A DNA stretch of 64,000 nt from Polytrichum commune (lineage: Eukaryota > Streptophyta > Polytrichopsida > Polytrichales > Polytrichaceae): positions 58,578,429-58,642,428 of the forward strand of contig OX485804.1 of NCBI GenBank assembly GCA_950295325.1, given 5' to 3'. This document shows positions 36,641-48,300 of the stretch, in pieces (positions within the stretch are counted from its first letter, which is position 1; the number at the start of each line of letters is the position of its first letter). The translations under genes and the position numbers were made by a program. The notes beneath the pieces were generated by a model. That model saw nothing but the letters and a program-made list of their open reading frames with translations, was not told the origin of the DNA and did no database searches.

Positions 36641-38184
36641 TAGGCAATGTACAAAGCAAGGAGGATTATTTTAACACCAAACCTGGTTGTCCTTTGATTG
36701 TGCAGCACTCAAAAGACAAAACCCGGCACTACAAGGGTTCTCCGGATGACCATCCCTGTTTGGACTTGATTCTTGCAGATATACCGGAAGGTCTTCCTGT
36801 TCCTGGCATATCAAACCCACCGTCGTCCATTCCCGCTTGGAATCAAGAATCGAAAGAGTGGTTACAACCACTCTTTGACTTTGCCGACGAACATCTGCAC
36901 GACGACGGGGCAATTATTTTGTTTCACCCTTTTCGCATGAGTACGAAGTCCAATATTCTTGGATATTGCAAATCGTATGGTTTTGCAATTCGGAAAGAGT
37001 GGTGGGGAATGAACCGCCTTCATCTTACATCTCCAATAAATCCAGCATCAACTGTAAGATAAAGCTTAAGTCTTCTTTCTGATCACCGCATTCAGTTTCA
37101 ATTTCATCCTTGAGGTAGTTCTGAGTGTAGACCCACCTAACTATTATACTCACGCAGTTCTGTTGTTCACTTTGTAAAGTAATATTGATCTTTATGTCTG
37201 GTACATTATAGACCATGAGGCTCGGTATTTCATTGGCGGTCAGGAGCGTGCCGGGGTCACCTGCATCGAAGTTTTCATTTCGCCATGTCCCTGAATTGGA
37301 TCCTTATGGGGTGGATGTTGCACGGGATGATATTCTCCAGAACTTGGTCTCTCGTGAGGACCAGCTAACTAATGGATCCACACCATGGCGAGGGCCTCGT
37401 GAAAAGTCCGTGCTTCTAATGCAAATGCTAATTGAAGCATGTAGCTCCCCATGGGATATTATTCTAGACTGCACGGCAGCGACCGGTATGTCTTTGTAAT
37501 CTTGCATTTCAATTGGTTAATTGTTAATATTGTTTTGTTCTACAAAATTCATAGTGGTTTTTGTACTAAGTTTTTCCAACTTCTTTATTTGCAGGATCTT
37601 CCATTCATGCCGCAATGTGCACCGTCACATTGCGGCATTAGAGGCTGATGTAGATATTTTTGAGGCCGTACTTGCTCCATTGATTATCTCTAGAGCAGCC
37701 TCTGAAGTCACTCTTGAAGACCGTGTCACCAGTGTAGAGGATCCTGAGGGTGAAGATATTCCCGTTGAGAGGATTGTGAAGAGATCTCGGTTTACTAAGT
37801 GAGTATGGTCCACAAATTCTCTTACCAGTGTTATGTTTTTTGCTGTCATTTCTTCTAAAGTTGAGTTATGAACATGGTACCATTGGCATTTGCAGATGCG
37901 ATAAATTGAGCTATCCTATTCACCGGCCTTTTTTTTGTGACCCTAAATTCTATCCCAGCCCTCCAAAGTCTTAGCAACTTCCTACATAAGCAAATGTTAT
38001 TGCTAATCAACTAGCTGGAGGTTCTTATCAGACTTTTACATCTAAATATCATCCAGGAAGAGTTTTAGAGTTTTTGGATATAGAAGCTTTAGAATCAGAT
38101 GGTCAGGCCTCCTCTGATGCATATATTAGTGATTCTAGAATGTCTTCATCATCACGTGATCACAGTGATTCGGATCTGATGTAA

Positions 38185-39769
38185 TAGCTTCATGTGAATG
38201 TCTGTGTACTATCTAATATACCGGTTTTTCTTCCGTTGGTTTTTCAGTTTGTGCACTCATTCCGCATGAAATTCATTGTATTTGTATTACTTTCGGAATT
38301 TATGGGATTGCATATATAAATTTGCAGATTTAGGTTAACTTTTGACTTCGTGTTTTCTGATATTGTTCACTTAATTCCATAATCGGCCTATTAGTTCATA
38401 CCCTTCTCTTTGAAATTTAAGGGTTTCCACTATTCTTCTATTATCGTTTTCATATATTTTTTCAATGCTTGCTTACGATTTTAGGCGAATGTTGGGTTGA
38501 ATAATTCACCATCAACCTCACCATTAATGTCACCTCATGAAATTTGGCATTCAAGTGTCTTGACTAATATCTCGGCATTAGTATGTTCCACAATGATATG
38601 AAGTGCACACCTATATTACACAATGGTCTACAAGTTGACTAAAGTGTACACCAACGACACTTGACATTGGTATGCTCAAGAATATCTTCCCCTTGCATAC
38701 TTCAATGCGGTCTAACAAACTTTTAGTACATATAGATCCATCTCTAGTTAATTCTACTAGAATAATTCAAGGTCTTTGATCTTGATTAAGGTGTTAATTG
38801 GGTTTAGACCAATCATTCACATGTTCTACATGATAATTAGTTTCTTTGCTCTCCCCTTTAGTAGGTGTCAGGAAACTTTAATCCCAATCAAGGATCAAAC
38901 ATTATGGCAATACTATAAGTTGAAGGTGACAAAAAGTTTATTGTTTAATATCGCTTAGGTTTTTAATTATTAAGACATAATTTACTTTAGACTCATGATC
39001 ATAGATATACTCCAAATGAGGTTAGAATATGCAATTTTAATGTCAAAAACTTCCAAGTTCACATAGAATTGTGGTCATTGGATTGGATCATAATTTTCCC
39101 ATTTGGCTAGCGATTGAGAACCAAGAAAATTTTTATTTCATGTTTCAAAATTGAAGTTGAGATGCAAAGGTTATAATAAGTCAAAGTGAAGAATTTAATT
39201 TTTTTAAATGATGACTCGAGACCTCCTAGTTGTGTTGAGTGTTAAACCAAGAAGGCTTGTGCTTAAAATATGGACATCATCCTAGGTTTTATGTTCAACA
39301 CAATTGCTCTTCTTAAATAACCACCTATATTTGAGTGGTATATAGTAAGGTGTTGTTGTTAGAGGAACATGTTGTAAACACTTCCAACATTTTCAGTTTC
39401 TTTAATATTTTCTTTAAGTTTCTTTCAACATTTTAAGTTTATGCTCATATATATATATACACACACATACAAACGGATGGGTCTTCATGGGCATTACGTG
39501 TGAGGCCTGCAGCATTGGGGTTTGGAGATTCCCTCACCACAATAGATGGAATCTTACTTGCTAAATTGCTAGAGGTTGTCATGAAATTGTCGTGGTCAGG
39601 TAATATCCTGAACCTCCAAGAAGGTGCAAGCAAATACTATATAGGTTCCTCCACCACGGTTATAGGTTCTTTTTGTCAATAAATTTGTCAATAAATATTT
39701 CAAAAGTTAGCTCTACACCATGGCCATAGGGCATGTTTCACCTGACAAAATTTCAATATTCTAGAAAAC
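38185..39769. other. Right non-coding part of the transposon
   Basis: AT-rich sequence after the methyltransferase stop. It contains the dispersed repeat copy B (38490-38720), an AT/AC microsatellite at about 39449-39471 and, at 39480-39660, a slightly more GC-rich patch open on both strands that could be a captured exon fragment; I do not recognise it. Confidence 0.5.
38490..38720. repeat. Dispersed non-coding repeat, copy B (empty site for a MITE)
   Basis: Colinear with 6400-7560, but without the two MITEs found there. The segment GACATTGGTATGCTCAAG here corresponds to GGCATTAATATT...TCTCAAG interrupted by the insertion at 7100-7510. Confidence 0.6.
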
Positions 39770-39809
39770 TTACCGCTCACCGCTCACCGCTCGCAAAATA
39801 GCTTTTCCC
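39770..39809 (-). repeat. Right terminal inverted repeat with three GAGCGGT heptamers
   Basis: Reading inward on the minus strand: GGGAAAAGCTATTTTGC, then three tandem GAGCGGT units and TAAG. The left end has two units. Confidence 0.88.
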
Positions 39810-39819
39810 AAACTTATGA

Positions 39820-40620
39820 TTCCAGTTGCGAGAGGCTTGTTTGAGACCATATAGAGCTTTGCGAAGAAGGCAAACATAATCAGGATGATCATGATCAACA
39901 AAACCTTCAGGCTGCTCCATATAGAGAAGCTCAGCAATATCACCATTTAGAAAGGCAGTTTTGATATCGAACTGGATAATTTTGAGATCATCTGCAGCAG
40001 TGATAGCCATGACAATTCGAACAGTTTCGAATTTGACCACGGGAGAGAAAGTTTCACTGTAATCAATCCCAACCTTCTGGGTGTAACCCTTAGCAACAAG
40101 ACGGGCTTTAAATTTGTCGATATTGCCGTTGGGAAGATACTTAGTTTTGAAAACCCATTTGCACTGGATAGTTTTGCGCCCATCAGGGAGACGAACCAAC
40201 TCCCAGGTCTTGTTTTCTTTGAGAGAATTGATTTCCTCTGTCATTGCATGAACCCATTGAGCAGCATCAGGACTGTGTAGAGCTTCCAAATAAGTGAAAG
40301 GGTCATCTGGAGAGAAATCGGTTGTAATAGGATTGGTGGTTTGTGAAGAAGGAATTGAGGACTCGAGTGAGGGTGTGCTAATGACTTGGGAAGAATCGGA
40401 AAAAAATGTGGCTCAAATGGGCATGAGTGGATGGAGGAGAAGGAACAGAGGATGATGAACGAGGAGCAAAGTGTTCAATCTCGGCAAGAGAGCGTAGGCG
40501 AACAGGTGTGTCCATTTGGTAATTAGGGTGAGAGAGAAGTGTCCTTGGTGTAAGAGGAGATAAATTGGCAGCCTCTGTAGAGAAATGTGCAATAGGATTA
40601 GTAGCAGGAATCAAAGAGGA
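39820..40620 (-). pseudogene. Copia polyprotein: linker and N-terminal reverse transcriptase
   Basis: This is the upstream half of the copia frame continued at 21187. It shows the conserved order AAQWVHAMTEEINSLKENKTW, CKWVFKTKY, FKARLVAKGYTQ, DYSETFSPVVKF, IQFDIKTAFLNGDI and LRKALYGLKQASRNWNHKF, where the 18.6-kb element interrupts. Upstream (40330-40620) is the serine/proline-rich linker between integrase and reverse transcriptase, with one apparent frameshift at a T run. It stops abruptly at 40620 where the CACTA element begins; integrase, protease, gag and the 5' LTR are not in the window. Confidence 0.93.
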
Positions 40621-41714
40621 CACTATAAGAAACCCGCGTTTTTGGGGTCGTTTTGGGGAAACGAGTGATGTCTTCCGAGATGTCACTATGTTCGGCAATA
40701 AACGCCCACAGAATTGCAGATTTTATTGGACGTTGCGTGAAACATGACAGATCATGGGCCAGGACATGGCGATGTCAGGAAGGATAGCCATGTTCTTGTG
40801 GATGTCATTTAAAACATGCTGACGTCCTGCGTCGGGCCGTTTGTAAGGCCGCTAACGCCACGTCATCCCCACAGGTCTATCCACGGCATGTATAAAGTTG
40901 CGGCGGGCAGACTTAAAGTGCTGCCCGGGAAAAAAAGGTTGGAGAATGTTCAACTATGTGTGGTTGGCTATAAAAGACAAACTTGTTCCCAAAAATTTGA
41001 GGGAATGCCACATAAATTTCTCACGGTGCATCAATATGGTTCTTGGCATGCATGTTATTCTCCCGAATTCCGTTCAAATATTTGTAGCGGATGAGCCAAA
41101 AAACACGGGGGTGGTTGAGTCCTTCTCTAATTGCCATAAGGTAGACATGCGGGACCACAATTGCATACCGTAGGTTCATATATAGCTGGTTCAACACATG
41201 TTAGCCGAATAATTAATTAAAGTGGAAAAATGCCCTTTGGATTAAAATAGAAAAATTATGAAATTTCAAGTTTTGCTACAAAAGGAATGTTTTCTCATTC
41301 ACTTGTTTATAATTTAGTTTGTCATATGTTGATTTTGATTTCAAAGGATTTCAAAGGTTATATATTTGTACATTTAGACACGAGGAAATCAAGGGAAGAC
41401 TTTTGCAAGCAAAATATGGCACTTCATTGCTCTCACATTTCCAAAAATACATGCGCCAAACGTGGGAGTGCCCACGTTGGATCTCGTGGCCACATTCCAC
41501 ATATAGACGAGCAACTGCTACTGGAAAATTTTAGTGCCTAGAAAATTATGACCATCCGTCTGTTTGAACACAAAGGACGTCTCCGCGGACACCCGAGTAG
41601 ACATCAGCCTTGACAGTTGGTTCTTCTCCAGCAAGGCGTCCCTTGTGACGCAACCTTATACATTGCATGCCATGTGTGATGTGACGTTGCTATAGGTGCT
41701 TTGGGTTGTAACCA

Positions 41715-44700
41715 CTAATACTGTGTTCCTTCGTTTTCTTCTTCCCCACGAACATCCAACGAGGCTGGGATGTGCATGCCGCCGTCCGTTGCGGGCTCTC
41801 TAGTGGGCTCTACATCTTGCATTTGTGGTTGTAAACCCACAAAGTCAGCATCGTGGCCGACATCGATTATGCGCGGTAAGGTCTGGTTGGTTTGTAGTTG
41901 CCCACGTCTACCCCTCACGTCCGTGCGACATACAACCTTCCATCCTGGCCTCGTCGGGTCATTGGAGAAAAAAACTTGTTGACAATGCAATGGAAATGCA
42001 AAAGAGTTTGAGTGCACTTTGCCATCCATGCGGTTGAAGTTCGCAACGGTGAAACCATATTGATCCCGTGTGATGTTAGGGTGTCGAGGATCTGCACTTG
42101 GGCGAACCCAATCGCACACTAGCACAGTGGTGCAATGATTTCGGTAGTCTAGCTCCAAGATCTCTTCGATGTAGCCCACATACTCCTCGGTTGTTTCTAT
42201 GGGTCGCCCATTTCTCAAGCCCCATGGTATTTGTCGTGTAAATGAGGCCACCACACATGAATCGCGCGTGACGAGGCCACCCTCAGCACCTCGTACTCGG
42301 AAGTGCATGCCAAACGCATACATTTTCCGGTGTGAGATTGCATATCGCTCGGGAGGTTGCGCGTATTGCGCAACATCGACGTCCACAACTTCGCCGGAGG
42401 AACGCTGACGTGACAGACGCGACGTCAACCATGTTGCAAAGGGAGGAAGATCGTGTAGTTCCAACGGATACCGCACTACCAAAGTTGGATGCCGGCGGCG
42501 ACACATTTTCCGAAAGGCCTCCCTCTCTTTCCAACGCGAAACTCTCTAGCTGCCATAAACTCCCTGTACAAGGTTGTGTGCCATTAAATTGTGGTTAGAA
42601 ATGGCCCTTGCATATATATAAAGGTGATGCAAAAGTGTGATGGCCATCATCTGCAATATCACATGTGACGCGTATATCTCAGAAAGAATGTCATTTGGGA
42701 CATCATGTCCAACACATCCTCATGCACTGCTGCATGTCACAGTTGACATGGCACAGGTATTTTGCATTGGGTGACAGTATATATCATCGAGGCTTGAAGT
42801 AAAGTAAGTATGGATTCCACTAACTCTCTGCAACGCTCCAATGACGACGCATTGTCCAAAACAAAAGCGTGCGCATAGTTGCGGAATTCGTCGGACATCT
42901 TTCGCTTTTGTTGTGAGTTGCAACGGAGAATCTCATCGTTCATGGTTGCATCCTCTTCAGCGTCCCATACACGATGTGTAGTTCCTCTGATGCATGTACT
43001 CCGTGCAAAAACCAAGCGTGTCGTCCATTTGATAACCTTCCGCTATGCTACCCTCCGGATGTGCAAATGTTCGAACGTAATCTTTCAACGTTTTCATGTA
43101 CCATTCTATGGGATATATCCATCGACAATGCACTGGACCGCACGTGTACAACTGCTCCACCAAATGGACGGGAAGATGCGTCATGACATTCATAAATGTG
43201 GGAGGGAACTCCTTCTCCATGACGCACGTCGCCATCACCACATCCAACATTGTGCCCTCCTTGTCGCCTCTCTTCACCTCCTTGGCGCATAGTCTCTGAA
43301 ACACTCTACTCAGTTTGATAATAGCTACGCGCACGCTTTCATCCAATAGGTTGCGTATAGCCACTGGAAGAATCTGGAAGACATGTATTTAGAAAGTCAG
43401 AGAACGATTGTGTCGCGCCCCCCTGGACATCAGACAGAACATCTAGAAGCGTCATGAAGAACATGGAGTGCGAGAACAGTTTGAGGATAACGTCCCCCAG
43501 GATGTTGACGCGTCAACCATGTTTGGAATGAGGTCTCAGTAGACATCATGCGGTGTGTGCCTATACTCTAATGACACATTGATACATTGTATTATAACAT
43601 TGCCATCCCCGAGGGTGTCCTTCTTGACTTGCCTGTTGCATGAGAACATGGTAGTCGTGCGTTTTCATGTACTGTAATTTCCCATCCGCTAGGCGCTTGT
43701 GAATGCTACCCACGTAGTTTGTGGGGGTGCGAATATTGGAGACGATTCCAACAAACTCCGCGCGTTCATGTGGCCTAAAAACATAGGGAGCGTGCGGCAT
43801 ATAGTACCCATCCTGTGGCCGCCGTGGGGGTTGCAACCATATCTCTTCGCGTATTCCCAGGTCCTCCGCGTCGACCCTGCTTCCAGGACTATCATTCATT
43901 CCAAACAATGTCTTCAATAAGTTCTCGCACAACTTCTTCTCACAATGCATAACATCGAGGATGTGACGCTCTAGCAGGTGCTGCACAAGACACATGGGCA
44001 ATTTCAGACACATTGCCAGCACTTTCATGGACACATGCATGCCTCGTCTATCCGTATGAGCAAAGCTGGTAATCATCATGGCCTGAAGCGTCAGGTCAGA
44101 TGTCTTGGTGAACATCATTACAAACTACGTGACTGAGACGGACGTCGCGATGTCCACTTCAACATCTGTGGACAGGATGTGCAAACATTAATTGTTATAC
44201 GGGAATCACCTGCCAGTATTCCAGCTCGAACAACGCACTAAGTCTTTTGACGCTTGTGACATGCACAGGATCGTTGGGTCCGTTCTCTCTCCCGCCCATC
44301 TATAGGTATGAATCGCACCAAGCTGCGTATCGAATGATATCATCCCCCGACATCGGTTTTGGCCTAGGACGTTCCTCTTCCTCCCCATTGAATCTCCTAT
44401 TCCGGCGATACGGGTGGTGACGGGGTAAATAACGACGAATGCCGCCGTAAACAATTTTGGTGCCCCTAATGCTCCGATTTGGAAGCATGTCTCCGGTTTT
44501 TGCCATCCTCGCATCGGTGTTTGGTCCACAACAAGGGCACCCCTTGTAGCCCTTACAAGTAAGACCAGAAATGAGGCCGAAAGCGGGAAAATCGGAAATG
44601 GTCCACATAAGTATGGCATGCAAAGTGAAAGTGCGACTCCCTTGTGGTTGGGAGAAATCTAAAGCCTCAACACCATGCCAAAGCTCTTGTAGCTCCTTCA

Positions 44701-45311
44701 AAAGCGGTCGTATAAACACATCAATGTTTGAAGAGGACGGCGACTTCTTCCCGGAAATCAATATACACAACGAGATAAAAAACTTTTTGGTCACCAACCA
44801 TGGCTCGAAATTGTAAATCAAAATCAATACCGGCCACGTCGACCAGTTGGTGTTGTTTAGTTTAAAAGGATTCACTCCGTCCAAAGCGAGAGCCAGTCTC
44901 ATGTTCCTATCGTCACGCCCAAAGTTGCCAAACGCGACGTCATTGTTGATGTGCTTCCATGCAGGGCTGTCAACCACAGAACGCATGATGTCATCACTAC
45001 TGACGTGTTTGGTGTGACCTGTCAATAGACGCGCTATCTCAGACGAGCGCCACATCCGTTTCAACCTAGGAAACATCGAAACCACAATGGTCACGTCGAT
45101 GACCTGGATCTTTCATTCCCGCACACAATGGGGAGCGCACAGTGTTCGAATTAAGCACATGTCGCATTGGGTGTCTTACATGACGTCCAAGAAAACATTG
45201 GTATCTACGACGCCAGTAAAAAAAACAATGTAACTGACCTTTTCCCACGTGTCCCAGAGGGTATTCTAGGCAGTGGATGCCCCAGAGGACCCTGAGAAGG
45301 CTCGCCGACAT
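41715..45311 (-). pseudogene. TNP2-type CACTA transposase, fragmented
   Basis: Blocks in family order from the 5' end: 45094-44300 matches Transposase_21 (MFPRLKRMWRSSEIARLLTG, RNMRLALALDGVNPF, STWPVLILIYN, LKELQELWHGVEALD, CPCCG). It continues at 44118-43561 (LERHILDVMHCEKKLCENLL, LADGKLQYMKTHDYHVLMQQ). DUF4218 is at 43364-42957 (FPPTFMNVMTHLPVHLVEQL, EGSIAEGYQ), and DUF4216 at 42506-41715 (LDYRNHCTTVLVCDW, NDPTRPGWKVV). The N-terminal transposase-associated domain is missing, an in-frame TGA lies at 45113-45115, and there are frame breaks between blocks. The enzyme would cut at the CACTA termini; this copy is probably inactive. Confidence 0.88.
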
Positions 45312-45376
45312 TCTCTAAACCCTAAGTGTTGCGGCTTCACCTTTGTACGCTCATTGCTTGAACATCCCTTAGCAGC

Positions 45377-48300
45377 ATGGCGGTGTCGCGTTCAGCACGA
45401 AAGCCTGGTAGGGTTGTCCGTTTTATAGACACATCACAACATCCACAAAGGGTGGATGCGGATGACTCCGAGGCCGCTGCAGTGTTGTCCACTTTGGTGT
45501 TTGAATGCGAAGAGAAGAATGCAATGATGCCATCCCAAAAACCCAACACAATTCAAAGAACCCAACGTGCACACCGTCGCCGCCGCTCACGCTTGCTCAA
45601 CTTCTTTGGGAGTGAAAATTTCACAACACCCACTGAGTCATCGAGCATCGCTATCAACCCAGTTCCAAAACAGGTAAATCTTCCATCTCATATGCATGCA
45701 TCACAATTTAGGTCACGGTCAAGTTCAAATTTTGCTGTGCGGCGAAATTTTTCGCCGCTCTCGGCCACTGGCACTGGGAAGCCCGCATGCGGACACGCGG
45801 CAGCCCCCGGTTTTAGGTGCCTGTACGGCCTCCAGTGGGTTGGGCATAGGGTCACAGTCGGCCGCATAATCGAGGTATCATCGGAGGAGGAGGATGCGGC
45901 TGAGGACGTGCCGGAGCAATCCTGGAGGTAAGTGGGTCTTTCTCCTCCTTTCCTGACCTCTTCCTGGTGTTGATGCTATGCTAGACAGAGACAGAGACAG
46001 AGACAGAGAGACAGACACAGACACAGACACAGACCACGCCACGCTCCAGCTCCCTGGAGCTCCATGAATTTTTTTCCTTTATACCTGCAACTTGGGGTTT
46101 TGACGACGGTTATGGGACCATGAGCTTTTGACCACCCTGATCTGCAGTCACTAAAAGACTGCAGATTTGTTTTGTGGGTTTTACAGCTAAAATTTTAAGA
46201 ATTTGGGGGCATGTTATATACCGTTGGAAAGGTATTGAAAATATCTTTCCAGCGGTATATAACATGACCCCAAAGTCTTGAAATTGTAGCTGGAAAACCA
46301 AGAAAACAAATCTGCAGTCTTTAAGAACCCATTTCAAGATGGTTTAGGTAGGACGACTCAAACATTAGACCATGTTGTTGTGGAATGTGGTTGTTGTAGC
46401 CGAGGATACGCAACCAACTCGGGCACGGAATCAGACGGCGATCAGGAGAACAGTGATGGGATTGAAACATCACATCCACTACCAACACGTAAGGGAGGGG
46501 GGAGCACTGCCTTGAAGAAACGTGTGGAGCTGGATGCGCAAGGGCAGCCTTTTGGCGCCATGAAGGTTGTCCTGTGCACCGACATCAAGAAGTATGCAAA
46601 GGACCTGGATCCCACGACGGGATGGGAAGGCCAGCCACGGCACGAGAGGAAGCGATTATTCAAACGCCTATACACAGGTAAGGTTTGCACATCAATTTTT
46701 TGGCATGTATGTGTCGCGTTAATTTGCGATGTGAAACCCGAATCTGACATTTTAAGTGCAACCAAACATCATTCTGGACATGAGCAACAGGGTGTATGTC
46801 TATGTAGGCAGGCATGACATTCTCGCTGACGTCAGGGTGGACATGTATTTAGCACAGAGTGTCATGCTGACAATCTGTGAGTGGATGCCGAACAGGACGT
46901 CCGTGCGTTTTTATGGACATGTGTACTGAAACGCTCGACAATCGCTATCGACGTCCATAGGGACGTCGATGATATCAATTTTCTCTCTTGTGGTGATATA
47001 CTGGTTTGTACCCTTTCTAACGTTGGTGTAGTGTGGGCACCCAGTGTTGGTCGCTTGTGAAGTGAATGTGATGGCATTGACGTGTGTGTCCGGCATGCAG
47101 ACTGGGAGATGTGCGGGCATTGTGACAAAGTGTGCGAGAAGTGGATGCGGCCTATTATAACAAAAGTACTCATCAACACCCGGTGGAGGTTAAACCAGCT
47201 CATAGACAACAATGCGGGTAAACCAGCCGATGTGGATGCAGAGCATTGGAAAACACTTGTAGGTATGCGCGCCACCGAGGCTGCGCATTTGAAGTCTCAG
47301 CACATGCGCTCAATTTCAAAAGGAAAAGGATCGACCACAGCTCAACTGAAAGCTATTGAAAGGGAGGTCGTCTCCCGTCTGGTAAGAGTGCCACTATGTC
47401 TATGTTGACATGGCTGACAATGTTGCAATTCTCTTTATAAATCTGTGATGGCCCTTATCCCCTACAATGTCAATGTCGACAACAGATGTCATCCAACACG
47501 TTTACTTAGACGTCCGATGAGCCGACAATGTAACTCTAGTTGTTTGAGTTGATATTCGATGTTAATCATGGCACTTCCAAAGGCGTCACGGGACCTGCAC
47601 CTGTTGGAACGCATTGTTGTCGACGTCCCCTTTCATCCGTAATGACTTTAATATGTCATGCAGGCGATATTGAAGAACAGGGCACCGTACGATGCGGAGG
47701 TTGACGCCGAGGTTGCCAAAGAGTACCAACGCATACAGGAAGAAAAGCGCCGAGCGTGTCCCGATCATGGCTCGGAATGGAGTCGATGCGCACTCGAGTG
47801 ACGGATTTGGAGGGCAGCGTCACACGCCTTGGAGAGAATGTGGCAGCCTCAAACAAGCGCATGGAGGACATGATGCGAATGATTCTTCAGAATCAGAGTC
47901 AGAAACATCCGACTAACATTGATAGCATGACGGAGCCTTCATCGTCTGCAAAGATGCTCGATATTTCGGCATTGACGTCAACGACGGAGGATCTGGTGAT
48001 GGTGGCACAGAAACAAGCTCCAACCCCAGTTATCAGCGCGGTGGGCGGTGCGGACATGCGTGTGGCGTCCACGATTCCTGTCCCGAGCGACGTCTCCGAG
48101 GATGCTGCGACTGATGCAGTCACAGACGTAGAAGCAGTGCCTCCCAGCTCTGAAACCATTATCGCGTCTATAATTGAGGACATTCTCGAAGTGCCGAAAA
48201 AAACGACACAGACACCTGTAATTGATGACCCTGTAGAACCCACCAACGAGGAAGTGCCAGTGCAAGCTATGGAGGACGTCGAGGAAGGACACCCTGAGAT

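Larger units (their letters stand above)
27616..38184 (+). pseudogene. ParB-like domain / coiled coil / DNA N6-adenine or N4-cytosine methyltransferase fusion, decayed
   Basis: Exons 1-3 (27616-27891, 28085-28156, 28241-28371) encode a basic, disordered N-terminus. The main body has ten exons: 30573-31192, 31282-31477, 31648-31839, 31928-32146, 32299-32534, 34568-35261, 36706-37053, 37212-37485, 37595-37798 and 37896-38184. All except one join in phase at good GT-AG sites, giving about 1,090 codons. Residues 150-170 of the body hold FVCDGNHRRQAW, the ParB/sulfiredoxin-fold signature. A helical middle of unknown role is followed by a coiled coil (about 500-540). From residue about 720 comes the methyltransferase: motif IV position LILADIPEG, then WRGPREKS, then motif I DCTAATG and LEADVDIF. 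This permuted order marks beta-class amino-methyltransferases. Lesions: stops at 31110, 34929, 37972 and 37987 and a frameshift near 37600-37620. Motif IV reads DIPE, not DPPY. The junction between exon 3 and the body is out of phase. Confidence 0.78.
21198..39809. mobile_element. 18.6-kb Mutator-like transposon carrying transposase and ParB-methyltransferase genes
   Basis: The element is bounded by inverted termini (GGACGAAGCTATTTTGCGAG at the left; GGGAAAAGCTATTTTGCGAG read inward from the right) and a 10-bp target duplication inside a copia reverse transcriptase. It contains two divergently transcribed genes: a minus-strand Mutator-type transposase (21648-27177) and a plus-strand ParB-like/coiled-coil/DNA-methyltransferase gene (27616-38184). 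Three arrays of palindrome-bearing repeats occupy introns of the second gene. The right 1.6 kb is non-coding and holds a dispersed repeat. Both genes carry inactivating lesions, so this copy is not autonomous. Family assignment rests on the duplication length and the transposase pattern; a relative of another DDE superfamily is less likely. Confidence 0.9.

Noticed and set aside
21198..39809. Assignment to KDZ-type or hAT transposons
   Set aside because: Those make 8-bp duplications; here the duplication is 9-10 bp and the transposase pattern is Mutator-like.
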